The position numbers were made by a program, and so were the translations under genes. A DNA stretch of 64,000 bases, taken from positions 2,232,001 to 2,296,000 of the forward strand of contig NBBA01000004.1 of the NCBI GenBank assembly GCA_002794785.1. The letters run 5' to 3'. The notes under the pieces are model-generated. The model made no database searches. It saw nothing but the letters and a program-made list of their open reading frames with translations, and was not told the origin of the DNA. Source of the DNA: Coniferiporia sulphurascens. Taxonomy: Eukaryota; Basidiomycota; Agaricomycetes; Hymenochaetales; Hymenochaetaceae. Positions 23,009 through 34,654 of the stretch are shown here, piece after piece (position 1 is the first letter of the stretch; each line of letters opens with the position of its first letter).

Positions 23009-23691
23009 TTAACCGTTCATAAGGGGGGGATTGACAGAAAGTAATTGAATCATGAGGTAAGAAATCAGATCAGCAGCAATCACCTCGGCGGAATACGTCG
23101 GTATTTTTATGTCATCGTTTCTCATCGCCTCATGAACAGTCTCGCGTCTCTGTGAGAAGAAAAAAAATCCAAATTCCATCTTGTAAAACACACCTGCTAG
23201 TGAGTACATATTGGCTCGGTGAGAGTAGTACTCGTCGACAGTACTTCCGAAGCGATGTATCCCGACGTGCCGCAGTTGGTAATCAAAAGCTGAACAGGCA
23301 GAATATGATAGTACACGCCCGTTCCTGATAACGCACACTAAACAGTACCTGCACGAAAGACCAAAAACAGTAAGCACAACGTTCGCAACTGCATCAATGA
23401 CAATATTAATGTTCTCAGGCTTAATGTCTCGGTGCATGACGCCTTGTCGGTACGTATGCTCGATGACCGCAGTGCATTGAGGCATGCCGAATTCGACACG
23501 TTCCAGAGAGAGCTCACCGCCGTTCCTACATAGTACATAGTAACCACGGTTGTCCCGCCGGAAACATACCCGGAGATGAGATAGAAGTTGTGAGAGTCCA
23601 AGAAGGACTCAGTTAGGTGGGGAAGGAAACAGGTCCGAGTCGTAGACGAACTGCTGTTCAGCAAGGAAGGTAAACTTAACATAAAAGACAT
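23009..23691 (-). pseudogene. Decayed serine/threonine protein kinase
   Basis: Pieces of a kinase domain appear in order but in different frames. First SHNFYLISGYVSGG from the hinge region (equivalent of NFYLIxDYVPGG), then GELSLERVEFGMPQ. Next comes the catalytic loop HRDIKPEN, then NVVLTVFGLS where DFG is expected, and finally SRANMYSLAGVFYKM (helix F region) with frameshifts between. The metal-binding Asp of DFG is replaced by Val, and the activation segment is out of frame with the catalytic loop. Short introns could explain some frame changes but not the loss of Asp. I read it as a pseudogene; a pseudokinase with unseen introns is the alternative. Confidence 0.65.
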
Positions 23692-24193
23692 GAGTAAGAA
23701 AATGAGTCAACGTAAGAGAAATGACAAGGAAAAGCCAAAAGGGAATAAAACGATAACGTAAGTGAGCAAACAAGGAGAAATGGAATATAAGTGATAAGGT
23801 AAGCAAACAAAAGAGGATTAGGGATGATGTGAGGGATACAAAAAGGGTAAGAAAACAAGGACGCCGGGATCAGCAAGGAATGGGCGGTCAAGTGCGAACA
23901 GCGTTCACAATCTTGCGGGTATAGAACCCTCTACCTAAAAGTATCGGGAATATGCAAGCTGCAGTAGTGTTTTTGGCCCACAAACAAGAGCTTTGAATGA
24001 GGGCGACTGATCTCCTACCTTTTTCGGTCGGTCGGTAACTTTTTACATACAACTGATAACTGTAGTCATCCGTTTTGGCCAAATCTGGACGGTATATATC
24101 ATTAAGGAAACATGTTCGCACCGCATACATGCTCGTCGTTGTCGGCACGCACTAACCAGCTGTATTGCACACTGAGCAGCCCGAATATTCAAA
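23692..24193. other. Promoter side of TMA46; purine-rich plus strand
   Basis: The plus strand from about 23650 to 23880 is rich in A and G (AAGGAAAAG-like runs), producing long but meaningless hydrophobic minus-strand ORFs. The TMA46 promoter must lie in the last few hundred bases. Confidence 0.4.
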
Positions 24194-25635
24194 ATGCCTC
24201 CCAAAAAGCAGGAAAAAGCAGGCTCTTCGAAGCCGAAGGAAGACAAGGTGAAGCTGTACATATATATTGCACATCCTCCAGAGATTTCTCATCGAGTTTC
24301 ATTCGCAGACCTTCGGTATGAAGAATGTATGTCTCCTGCGACATCCCCCGTACCCCTGCGCAAGGCTCTGACGGCAATCGCCCCCTGTATAGAAAAACAG
24401 GTCTGCAAAGGTGCAAAAACAGGTAGAAATAATTAAGGCCCAGACCGCTATGGCGGGAAAGTCGCGTGCGGAGGTCGAAAAAGAGAAAGAGAGGCAGCTG
24501 CGTGCTAAACAGAAGGCGGAAGAGGAGAAGCGCGCGAAAGAGGATGCTGCACTCCTAAAACCCGTGCAAACCCAGAAAGTACCATTCGGCGTTGACCCCA
24601 AGACCGTGCTTTGCGCTTTCTTTAAGGCGGGGCATTGTGACAAGGGAAACAAATGTAAATTCAGCCACGACTTGAACGTGGGCCGCAAGGTCGAGAAGAA
24701 GAATTTGTATGCAGATTCCAGGGAGGAGAAACTTGAAGGCACGTTTCCCCGCATGATCTTACCTGATGTCTGCTGACTTCCCATAGACACTATGGACAAA
24801 TGGGATGAGGAGAAGTTACGAAGTGTTGTATTATCAAAAGCAGGCAATCCACGGACGACCACCGACGTATGTTTCCCATCGTACTTCACCCTGTTTAGTG
24901 TTCTTAAGGCGCATAACAGATTGTATGCAAGTTCTTTATCGAAGCTATCGAACTCCAAAAGTGAGCTCAGATCTATGGCACGATTTTCGTGGTAGGGCTG
25001 ACGTTTCTCAAGGTTCGGCTGGTTCTGGGAGTGCCCGAACGGAGAGAAGTGCCAATATCGCCACGCTTTGCCGCCAGGGTTTGTTCTCAAATCACAAAAG
25101 AAAGCGGCGGAGGAGGCGGCGAAAGCAAATGTAATCAGTTTGGAAGAGTTCCTGGAGGTCGAGGTATCATCCCCTTTTTATTGTAATTAGCAAATAGGGA
25201 ATTGACTAATATCTTCCCTCCCCTTAGCGTCACAAGCTGGGCACAAATCTTACGCCAGTAACGCCAGAGACATTTGCTAAGTGGAAGCGGACAAGGATGG
25301 ACAAGAAACAGGCCGAAACCGATGCAATGAAAAAGGCAAAGGATGTACAGGCTGCAGCAGGGAAAAACTCGGGAATGAGTGGACGAGACTTGGTGCGTAA
25401 TAAACACTCTGCTTGGCCGATCATGAGATTTAACGATACTACGCAGTTTGCCTATAACCCAGAGTGGTTTGCTGATGAGGACGAGGATGCAGAAGACGAA
25501 TGGGATATCGAGAGGTACAGGAGAGAGGCGGAAGCGGAGCGTGTTGCGGAGGAGGCGGCACGGATCGCCGGCCTTAGTATTGATGACGACGGGTACCGAG
25601 AAGGACTTACTGAGACAGCTGAGGCGGGATCCTAG
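24194..25635 (+). CDS. TMA46: CCCH zinc-finger translation factor TMA46/ZC3H15 (DRG family regulatory protein 1)
   Basis: Binds and stabilises DRG1/Rbg1-type GTPases on ribosomes. Eight exons: 24194-24247, 24309-24326, 24411-24738, 24787-24866, 24920-24960, 25013-25163, 25228-25392, 25447-25635, giving 341 aa. Family signatures in order: MPPKKQ, the microexon-encoded TFGMKN (18 nt), a Lys/Glu-rich coiled coil, a first CCCH finger in [19 protein letters not shown] (about 92-110), DKWDEEKL, a second finger ending [12 protein letters not shown], then the DFRP-domain [13 protein letters not shown] and an acidic C-terminus. Intron 24739-24786 has a GC donor (GAAG|GCACGT); only this restores LEDTMDKWD. 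The last intron (25393-25446) is 54 nt with no in-frame stop, so retention would add 18 residues. Confidence 0.94.
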
Positions 25636-25755
25636 TGCCTTACTGGAAGGATTTATTCTCCCACTGTATATTTTTCGGGATTTCCTTGCTATGTCATAAG
25701 CCTACAAGTAACATTTTGAAGGAACAATATAAATGTACAAATCACGGCCTAGTGA

Positions 25756-27045
25756 CTAGTCCTCATCGCTCCCATAGTCTAAAGCAAGGCTCGTCGTGAG
25801 AGGTTTTGGTGGCGCCATCTGTCTCACCACCCGTGTATCTTCGTGCCGTTTGCGAATCTCAGCGAAGTATTTTAGTCCTTCAACGGTGTCTGCGCTGAGT
25901 AGACCCAAAGAACTGTTAGACACCGGAGCGTCCAACCGCCGCCTCTTTGCATTCGGGGCCCCGTCGTCTGAGCCACTATGATCTGGTTCCCCGAGCGCCT
26001 CAAGCTCGCGGCGCTGCTCCCCCTCGACATCATCTACATCCTCCAACACATCACCGTCCTCGAGTGCACGCACCGCACGCATTGCGTCAACGATACGCGG
26101 GTCCATTCGTTCCTGAATCGCCTTGCGGCCCATATCCTCGATACGCTCTTGTTCTGCGACCTTCGACGTTGGATTTGGGTCTTCTGTTGCCCACCGTACG
26201 TTAAGGATCTCGTCGTTGTCGAGTGACTGACAAGCCATCGCTTCTTTTGCGAACTGGGCACTGAGCTCGGATACGTATGTTACGAAAGCGACGCTTCGAT
26301 ATTGCAGCACACGAACTATTGCGACGCTGTATTAGGACGTGTGGGATAGAAGTAAGGTTAGGAACGTACTCTTTTCAATCTCGCCCCACTCTTTGAAATG
26401 TCTGATTACAATCTCCTCTGTCTCGGGCCCGGGCCCGTTCTCCTTTACCCTGCCCACATACAACGTCCGGTTCTGCCGCGAGAAGCTACCAACACCACCC
26501 ATGTCGTCGCGGTAGTCAACGAACTTGTCGCGCGCAAAGCAGTCTTTAGACGAATCTGGGAGCGCCCAAGACGCGTCGGGAAGCATATGGAGGTATTCGC
26601 ACTCCCAGCCGTACGGACAACAGCCCCGGGCAAAAAATAGGCAACAGTAACGGATTCCGGTTGTGTTTGCACGCGTGAGACCTTGGTCGCGCTTGATGTT
26701 GCAGCGAGTTTGGGATTTCGTTTTACTAAGCAAATGTTAATGAACCCGCCCAGCAAGTCTATCCACACACATACTTTGAGTAGCTATCTTCCCGATCTCC
26801 GCCAGCCCATTTGTTATACCAAATGTCTCAATACTCGTGTTAGGTCCCCCGTATTCGGAGTTTGTTGAATTGTACTCACTATATTCCTTCCCGGTCTGTG
26901 GTGTCTCTTTCTTCTCTACATCTCCAGGCTTTACTTGTTTACGAGCAGGCTTGAGTTTTTTAGGAGGCTTGATAGTCGTTAATGGTTTGACTGCCGTTAC
27001 CGTCGAGACTTGCGCCGTTTCTGTTGTGCTTGTCGTTGAGCTCAT
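25756..27045 (-). CDS. CWC2: Pre-mRNA splicing factor CWC2 (RBM22-like)
   Basis: Component of the NTC/Prp19-related complex that touches U6 snRNA and helps form the spliceosome active site; nuclear. Four exons (27045-26880, 26826-26775, 26725-26370, 26315-25756) give 377 aa. Signatures: NIWYNKWAGGDRED (encoded by the 52-nt exon 2), SQTRCNI, a CCCH finger in CLFFARGCCPYGWECEYLH, the DYRDDMGGVGSF linker, and an RRM from RTLYVGRV to NVRWATEDPNP. A charged C-terminal tail ends DYGSDED. It is convergent with TMA46, 120 bp between the stops, and divergent from the mitochondrial carrier at 27416. Confidence 0.95.
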
Positions 27046-27415
27046 CGCTGTTTCTTGATGAGCTTGCAGAGACCAAATGTGGCAAATGTTACTACTAATC
27101 ACGTGCCACCCTGACGTTTCGAGTAGAAGTCTTCGAAATCAAAAGGAGATGATGATTGTAAACTAGGTGATATCAATATTGATGCTTTAGAATAAGAACC
27201 ACATATAATAAAAGTGGGCGCGTGTATCTTAGCCAGTCTAGTGGCATCACAACTCAGGTGTACAAGTTCCGCGGACTATGTCACGTGTTTACAGGACTTG
27301 GCGTCACCTGCTGACGCGATACAAGCATGATTCCCCGTTCCTCTCCGCTCTTTCTCCCTTTCTTTATACCACACAGCGCGAACGGGTTATCTCTCCATGC
27401 TCTAGACGACCTCGA
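27046..27415. promoter_or_regulatory. Divergent promoter, CWC2 / mitochondrial carrier
   Basis: 370 bp between two start codons on opposite strands, so it must serve both. It contains two CACGTG-type cores (CACGTG at about 27101 and CACGTGTTT at about 27282). No clear TATA box. Confidence 0.5.
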
Positions 27416-28679
27416 ATGACTTCAGATGTCTCATTGAAAAGAGATAAACAAAGTTTTGGCTACATTGTTCGATCCGGGCTCGCAGGAGGAGTTGCGGGAT
27501 GTGTGGTATGCATTTTACCACTTAGAAGCCGCGGAACCGTTTGGAACTGACGGGTCATGTTGCAGGCAAAGACGTTGGTTGCACCACTGGACAGAGTCAA
27601 AATTCTATTTCAGACTTCTAATCCTGACTTTCGAAAGTATGCAGGTGTGTCGCCTAGTCTCATGCCTCACTCAATGTTACCAACTATCGCAAATGGAATA
27701 CAGGCACATGGAGTGGCGCCTACCGCGCCGGTGTAGAAATATATCAACAAAATGGCGTACGAGGGCTACTTCAGGGCCACTCTGCGACCTTGCTGCGCAT
27801 ATTCCCTTACGCAGCCATCAAATATATGATGTATGACCAGGTTCATCTCGTGCGCATGTTTCTTATAGCTCGTTCGACCAAAGTTTAAGGTCAGGATTTT
27901 CGATAGGCTTTGATGCCAACGAGGAAAGATGAAACAAATTTCCGAAGGTTTCTTGCTGGTTCAATCTCCGGTGAGTAGAACAACGGATATCCGAGAGCAT
28001 GCTTACAATCAGTCGTATAGGAACGATGTCCGTGTGCGTTGCATACCCCCTAGAATTAACGCGTGTCCGGCTCGCGTACATGACTCGTTCACTTGAAATC
28101 ACTTCCGGGGATACGGTTCCTCGCCGGCCAACGTTACAAACAGCCATATCGGACATATATCATGAAAGCACACGTTTCAAGCCTGCAACGACTCTTTCGT
28201 CGGAGCTGTCGAGTTCGTCCGCTAAGGCACTCCATGCGCACCTTTTTTATCGTTTCCCCGCCCTCTCTTTCTACCGTGGGTTTACCGTCACACTCATGGG
28301 GATGGTGCCCTACGCGGGCACGTCCTTTCTTACCTGGGGTTACCTGCGAGCAGCCTTACTCCCGCCATCTCTGCCTGGAAAATCCAAGCCCGCACCGACG
28401 CCTATCGCAGACCTTGCGATTGGCGCGTTGTCGGGCTCCATTGCGCAAGCCATTTCATACCCATTCGAGGTTGTGCGACGCCGTGTGCAAGTTGGTGGAC
28501 TGACCAATCCGGACCCGCGCGCATGGCTGACAATCAGCGAAACTGTACGCAATGTGTGGCACACATCTGGTTTGCGTGGATTTTATGTCGGCTTGGGTAT
28601 TGGCTTTGTTAAAGTAGTGCCCATGACCGCGACGAGCTTTGCAGTTTGGCAATGGGGCAAGCGAATCCTTGACGTATAG
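27416..28679 (+). CDS. LEU5: Mitochondrial carrier of the LEU5 / SLC25A42 type (coenzyme A-related transport)
   Basis: Inner-membrane carrier needed for CoA accumulation in mitochondria in yeast. Five exons (27416-27505, 27566-27644, 27704-27849, 27907-27970, 28021-28679) give 345 aa. All three carrier signatures are present: PLDRVK, PLELTR and PFEVVR. LEU5-like stretches are AKTLVAPLDRVKILFQTSNP, GHSATLLRIFPYAAIKYM, TRKDETNFRRFLAGSISG, YPLELTRVRLAY and GLGIGFVKVVPM. An insertion rich in Ser/Thr lies in the matrix loop of the second repeat (around residues 165-200). Start chosen as the first ATG ahead of GLAGGVAGC. Confidence 0.9.
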
Positions 28680-29338
28680 AGGCTTATATCTGCACTTCTA
28701 TAGCTATAGCAACGGAACTTGCCGTTGAACTGCTTTCTGTGATAAGCAATAAGCGAGTAGACGCCTTTGTAAAATACAGGAGACGTGCTTTGGACGATTC
28801 ATGTTGCCTGTAGCTGTCCATGGTCAACAAAACTCTGATCTCAACGCTGCTAGGTGCCTTATGATCACTGATCGCAATCTGGATTAATATTGTCAGGAAT
28901 CTGTGGTTAAAATCGGATGTAGCTGGCCGACAGATTAGGCCCGTCGCCATCGAGCTTCTTACTCGGGGATTCTGCAAATCTCGCTGATCACGGCATCAAT
29001 GCCGTCACCGCTCGTATTACAGTAATGTCATATTTCAAGGCGATAAGGGGCCGTGTCAGAACTGTCTTACCATCCCTGTGTAATCTTGGGCTTTCCATAA
29101 TGTAGCTGATGTTCAATGAGGATAACCAGATATTGAAAGGACGACTTAAACTCCGGGAACAAACCACACTGGGCTCATTTAATTCGCTTAGACGTACACG
29201 GTCACAACGCTCGGACGATACGAAGTCTGTCGGCCAGCGGACATTTGGAAAACATGTCAAAGTCCTTGATCCCGGCGCGTGTAATCGACCGACTTTTGTC
29301 CTCACTTGTGCGCTTAAAAACCCTTGGAGGACGCGTGG
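28680..29338. other. Intergenic, carrier to F-box gene
   Basis: Only short ORFs. The last part is the promoter of the F-box gene; no motif recognised. Confidence 0.4.
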
Positions 29339-30668
29339 ATGACGGTAATTTCTGGATACAGACAACAAAGACGTGAGCTGCCAGACAACGACAGTGCCGA
29401 AGAATACTCACCGAGAGAGCAGGTCAGGTTATAAGGAATTATCCCATGACAATCACACCATCTCTGCTCGTACACAGAAGGCGGATCTAGAAGAGATAGA
29501 AGACACCTTATATTATTTGCACCACTCAGTCGTCAGGAAACTCAAGTCCTTCTCTACGCAAAACCGCGCTCCACGCGCAGAGCTTACTCGTCCCAATGGT
29601 CTCAACTCTCTCTCGGATGAGCTCCTTGAGACTATCTTTGGACAATCAGAATACGAATGCTTCGAGACACGACGATTTCCCGCGAAAAAATATGACATGT
29701 ATGTTATGATCTCGCACGTCTGTCGACGATTCAGGAGGATTATCATTGGCAAATCTCGCTTTTGGAAACTCCTTTCTAGTACACACTCCGAGGATGAACT
29801 ACAGACCCGTTTACTCCGTGGCCAAGGCTCAAAGCTTATTGTGGAGATTCGGTCAAACCAATGGAGCGATAGTTTGAAGCGGTTCCTCGATGTAGCTCTG
29901 GAGCACTCGGATCGTTGGGATGAGTTTCGGTTTATAAACGAAAACCTTATTGTCGGCTTCCGCGATACCCTTAATCGCGAACTGCGCAGAAATATGGAAC
30001 ATCTTCAGCTCCCTTCTCTGCGGACGCTGGTTTTATCTGAATGTGTGGAACATGCTATGCGTCATAGGTCATACGACGACGTCGGTCTCGATTTCTACCA
30101 ATCGTGGAAGCTCCCTCGCCTTTCGCAACTGTCACTAAAAAACCACGTGCCTTCCCCTGATCGCTTCCATGAGGGACATACTTTGGATTCCCTCAGTTTC
30201 AGAGCGGTTTCGTGCAGAGAAGACGCTCATAAAATCATAACTTTCCTACACACAGCCCCAGGACTTCAACATCTGAGTCTGCGATTCAAGGATTTTGAGG
30301 AATGTGATGACTTTATTATAGGTCGTTTGCCCGCGGCAACCCTCACCCAGCTAGTCACGCTTGATGTTTATTATGATAAAGCATCATTTGATGACTTAAA
30401 ACGTCTTTCGCAAGCCTTGATTGTCCCAAATTTGGACAAGCTCGCGCTCGAGCTGCAGAGTGTCAAGTCAAGAAGCATCTCGATTGAAGAGATAGAAAAT
30501 TTGCTGGTCGATTTGTTCAGGGAAGGTTTTAGGTGCCCGAACCTTACTGACCTCTCCCTGATGGTTTACAAGAGAGGTACGAAGGAGGAAACCTATGACA
30601 CGATCTTCGAGCAATATCCAATGCTGTCTACAATCTCTATATCCCACCGTGAAGCATTTCTCTTCTAA
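29339..30668 (+). CDS. F-box protein with degenerate leucine-rich repeats
   Basis: Two exons (29339-29422 and 29478-30668) give 424 aa. The true start lies in a short first exon; the second exon has no suitable early ATG, and splicing EYSPREQ to KADLEEIEDTL gives a smooth coiled-coil N-terminus. F-box at about 75-125: LNSLSDELLETIFGQ, then ISHVCRRFRRIIIGKSRFWKLL. The rest is a series of irregular LxxLxL repeats. Agaricomycetes carry large expanded families of such proteins, thought to be substrate adaptors of SCF ubiquitin ligases; the target cannot be told. No ortholog name assigned. Confidence 0.85.
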
Positions 30669-32463
30669 CGAACTGCCTCCGCCTCGTTGAACTGTTCGCC
30701 GCAAACATCTGCCATAGCATGGAAAGCAGTTTCGAGGACATTTTCAAGCGTCTTGAAACTTTACGAGGCATGGCATTGCAGAGACAGGTTTTTTAAGGAA
30801 CCAGTGACGTGGGGAGTGCTCTCATCTATATGGGAACGGATGGAGAATTGTAAGCTGGTAACCGGTGGGAAGTTGACTGGGATTACCTCTTTCGGAGACG
30901 GTTGCAGGTTGCAGCTGTTTCTTCTAGCTCGGAAGGGGAGTGAAGGTCACAATGGATGAGCCTGTGGTAGTCGCTGATCTATTTATGTTATTGCTCATCT
31001 GGAAGGACGTCTATATTATGACATATCAAGTTGTCTATTTATGTAACGCTACATCATTTCGCGGGGGACGTGCCGCGAATAACTATAATTTCACTAGGTA
31101 CTACTATTATCCCAGGAAAAGACGGTTTATAACCGGCACGTCAAACAAACCTAATATCTCCCCTCTTTAAAAACTGCATTTATCCTGGCTTTTTTACTTC
31201 CTGTTCAAAACAAACGGAACCTGCGGCCGAAGTGTTATTACCGACCTCAGGACAGACGCCTCTGGATGCACCGCAGGATCGTCAAAAAAAGTAGTACGAA
31301 TACAGTTCCCCAGGTTTTACTTTAATCCGTACGGATTTATGTTGGTTGCTCTAATATTAGACTTGAGAATTCCGTGCGACGGGCAAATTAAACCTCCAAA
31401 CCGAAAAATCGAATCTGAATGTCAAAGCTCTACATGCGGTTTTGAAACACAAAAAATAACATTCTCCGATTCTCCACTGTTACGACAAAAGGTAGTCATA
31501 AGGTACGACATGATGGCATATTGAGTGTGAAAAGATTGAGACAAGCGGGAGCCATTGATACAGTTGGTGAAAAAGGGTTGGAAGCATAGAGCATAATGTC
31601 ACTTAGTGACGGGGTTGTAAGGAGAAGAAAAACAAGCCTGAAGGGTATTGAAGACATGGAAATAAAGAAGGTAAATAGTATGAATGTAGAGCAGGAGCAA
31701 ATGCAGGTAAATAACCAGAGTGCGGTCACCACATAATATGAAGATGGGTCGAGAAAAGGAAGATTTGACGAAAAGTGAGAACTTTGAGTTAGCCGAGCAA
31801 GTACTTTTCGTAGAATAGGAAAATGCCACGTTATGGGTGAGCGTTGTGTATGATGCAGAGTCAATGAAGAGGTCCGTTGTATTTGCAAGTTTTCCCTCTT
31901 TCCTACAAGTCTTAATAATGTGATCAGTCTACCAATAGTCAAGCATGAGAACAGTCTGCTACGGCGGACTCACTGAGATGATTAATATATTTCTAGCACC
32001 TGTGGCGACCTAGAAGACATAGTGGAAGGCTGAAAAACATGATACGAGGAGTTCGAGATGGGTACTGCGCTATTGGCACGCATCATGTGACTGTCGAACT
32101 GTGGAGGCGGGAATCGGGGGAGTTGAACCATTTCCACGGCTGCAAGGGAGGGGCTGTGGTGTGCAAATGCATGGATGAGTTAGTTGCCATGCGTGAAGAG
32201 CGCGGAGGGAAGCGGTAGAATGCTAGTCAGAATGAGAGCCTAGCGACACGTACATGAAGCAGAATAGACGTCTCAAAAATGCCTTAAACCCTCCAAACAC
32301 CTTTTTTCTTTTGACGTGGGCGTGTTCTTCCTGCAACGTGGTTGGCTTTAATTATAAAGGGATATTAATCGGCATACGTCTCTCCATGAGGGCATTTACT
32401 CACATTGTGACCTAACACTGCGGTGGGATAAGAAAGAAATTGCGCGCTTGAATGTTCACGATA
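30669..32463. other. Gene-poor stretch, 1.8 kb
   Basis: No supported gene. ORFs such as the minus-strand frame at 31496-31942 are low-complexity hydrophobic and lack domains. No repeats or mobile-element ends seen. Confidence 0.4.
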
Positions 32464-33150
32464 CTAGATCAGTTCAAGTAAAGCTAAGTACCACGAGTTA
32501 AGGTAGAGGCTAAGCATCGCACCCACTTCAATATGCTCTTGATTATTACACCATGGGTTCATTGAAGCAATGTCGTCGTCGGTACCTGATGACACTTCTT
32601 CCCCCGGCCCCGGACCGTCGAGGAATACATAGGATGTTTCGGAAATAGGTTCCGGAAGATCATGAACACTTGCCTCGCCACCACTTGCCTGGTCGTTGGA
32701 CTCCGCACCGTCCCTGAACCTATGTCTGCGTGATCTGGCAGCCTGTGCACTACCACGCAGAACACCTATTTGCCCAAGCAAGTCATCTGCAGGTCGTGCT
32801 TCCTCCTCCCCTCTGGAAGCCACGTACTTGTCCGGCTTGATGACTGCTTCATTGCGCTCGAACCCCTCATGGCCAATGCGAGGGTCTACGGCATCGGGTA
32901 CAATTTGGTCGTCCGAGCCCGGCGGACTAAGACTGATGACATCAGTCAGAATACTGGAAGTATCCTCGGCATCCTTTGGAGAAGCAAGAGGGGCCAGGAG
33001 AGAGCCTTGTGCGGGGGTATATGGCATGGCGAGAATACAGATGAATAACCAATAGACAGCGAGAAAAAAGTGAGCAGGGAGAAGAAAAATTGAGCGGTTA
33101 AATGCAAAGAATTTCTGTCCATGCCTCACAGGCTCTGCCTTCTTATACAT
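32464..33150 (-). CDS. Hypothetical protein with one N-terminal membrane segment
   Basis: A 228-codon open frame starting at 33150. It has a hydrophobic segment (SIFLLPAHFFLAVYWLFICI, about 19-38), then an acidic, Ser/Gly/Glu-rich, probably disordered region to the end. An internal ATG after the hydrophobic segment (MPYTPAQ) could be the real start, which would remove the membrane segment. I recognise no family, and composition alone is weak evidence of coding. No introns are needed, unlike nearly every neighbour, which lowers confidence. Confidence 0.4.
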   Translation of the reverse strand: MYKKAEPVRHGQKFFAFNRSIFLLPAHFFLAVYWLFICILAMPYTPAQGSLLAPLASPKDAEDTSSILTDVISLSPPGSDDQIVPDAVDPRIGHEGFERNEAVIKPDKYVASRGEEEARPADDLLGQIGVLRGSAQAARSRRHRFRDGAESNDQASGGEASVHDLPEPISETSYVFLDGPGPGEEVSSGTDDDIASMNPWCNNQEHIEVGAMLSLYLNSWYLALLELI

Positions 33151-33577
33151 GATGGTTCATCTAAGCCACACCCACCACATTCCTACCAGTGCCAGCGCGT
33201 CGCCAGGACATCCAGCCTTTCCAACAATAGCATCGTTACGCGACTCTACGTGCCTTTGAATGGAAAGATAGGGGATCCTTTTACGTGTGGTCGAGATCTC
33301 CCTTTGTGCGAGTCTGGCACACGATAGAGCACCTTCTAGACAAGTGTTGTGGTCGAACAAAGAGCCAATTTTTAACTCCGAGTCACGCGGGGCGGCAAGG
33401 GAGTCCTTGGGGAAGGTTTACCAAGATGGCTATGGTTGCAGGAACGCGCTAAAAGGGTGTTTTTCAACAAAGCGAGCCTCAGGGCACGTCACAACGCGTC
33501 TCCAGCGTGGTGAGGCTGTCCAAAGCCTTGTACGTTTTTATTAGGTTGAGATTCCTGTCACAGCTTGTAGTAATATC
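33151..33577. other. Divergent intergenic region before COQ4
   Basis: Holds the COQ4 promoter; no recognisable element. Confidence 0.4.
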
Positions 33578-34654
33578 ATGTTACCACTGTCACGGCGTGT
33601 CGGGTCACCTGCGCCCAACACGGTGTCACGTGTTCTAATGCTCTCTCTCCTGAAACCCGTACAGTGCGTTCTGTCTTTTGGTCCGGCGCATGCTCAGGCA
33701 TGCAGAGCCGCAGTGGCTACCACCATTGTTGCCACTACCGCGTCGTCCCAAGGAGCACGAAGACGGTGGACAAGCTCAAAGCCCGCGTACGATGGCCACA
33801 CACCGCTGAACTGGTTTGAAAATGCATTTCTGGCCGTGGGCTCAGGCGTCGTGCTCCTGACGAATCCCTACAGAGCAGGTGCATTCTATGCTTACTCTTC
33901 CAAAACACTCACTGAACCTTTTTCGAAATTTCAACTAGACATGGTCGCTGCACTTGGGGAGACGACCGCAGGGCCGTCGCTTCCACGCCTGCGCGAACAT
34001 ATGCTTGAGAGTGTCGAAGGGAGGCGTATCCTCAAGCAGCGTCCGCGCATTAATACACGTACTGTCAATATGGACTCGCTAGCTGCACTCCCAGAGGGCA
34101 CACTTGGACGCGCGTACATCTCCTGGCTTGAACGCTGTGGTGTCACGCCTGATTCGCGCGAACCTGTAAGTCAGCCTCTCGTAATAGCTTGACCCCACTC
34201 AATTAACTCGGCAAATTGAATCCATGCATGCTAGGTGCACTACATTGATGATCCGGAACTAGCCTATGTGATGCAGCGCTACCGCGAGTGCCACGACCTT
34301 TACCATTGCGTCCTGTCGTTCCCCGTTGACGGGCTTTCTGAGATTGCCGTCAAGGCATTCGAGGCCGCGAATCTCGGACTGCCAATGGCTGCAATGAGCG
34401 CAGCCCTTGGGCATCTACGCCTTTCCCCGGAGCGTCGAGCGCGGTACTTCCGGGAATACCTGCCGTGGGCACTGCGTTGCGGAGGCAGCGCGCAAAGCCT
34501 GATTACCGTTTATTGGGAGGAACGATGGGGACAGGATATTGGAGAGTTGAGAAATGAGCTAGGCATTTCAGAGCCTCCACCGGCGGTGTGGAGGAAATCC
34601 CGTAGGGCAAAGACGGAGGAGAAAGAAGAGGAACAGCACTCGTCCGCGTCGTGA
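33578..34654 (+). CDS. COQ4: Ubiquinone biosynthesis protein COQ4, mitochondrial
   Basis: Organises the coenzyme Q biosynthetic complex at the matrix side of the inner membrane; recent work links it to C1 decarboxylation and hydroxylation of the ring. Two exons (33578-34165 and 34235-34654) give 335 aa. A basic, Ser/Ala-rich N-terminus fits a mitochondrial presequence. Core motifs: THTPLNWFENAFLAVGSG-like opening (here GHTPLNWFENAF), then GRAYISWLERCGVTPDSREPV, then the zinc site HDLYH with Glu eleven residues on (His216 to Glu232), matching HDxxHx11E. The C-terminal LGISEPPPAVW is also conserved. The tail after that is Lys/Glu-rich and variable. Confidence 0.96.

Noticed and set aside
23676..23891. 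Hydrophobic minus-strand ORF resembling a membrane protein
   Set aside because: Produced by a purine-rich plus strand; no conserved pattern.
25393..25446. Reading TMA46 straight through this segment as coding
   Set aside because: Possible because it is open, but the segment has clear donor and acceptor sites and is unlike the conserved flanks. Kept as an intron and noted as possible retention.
29373..30668. Single-exon F-box gene starting at 29373
   Set aside because: The codon there is GTG, not ATG. A short upstream exon with ATG and a GT-AG intron gives an in-frame start.
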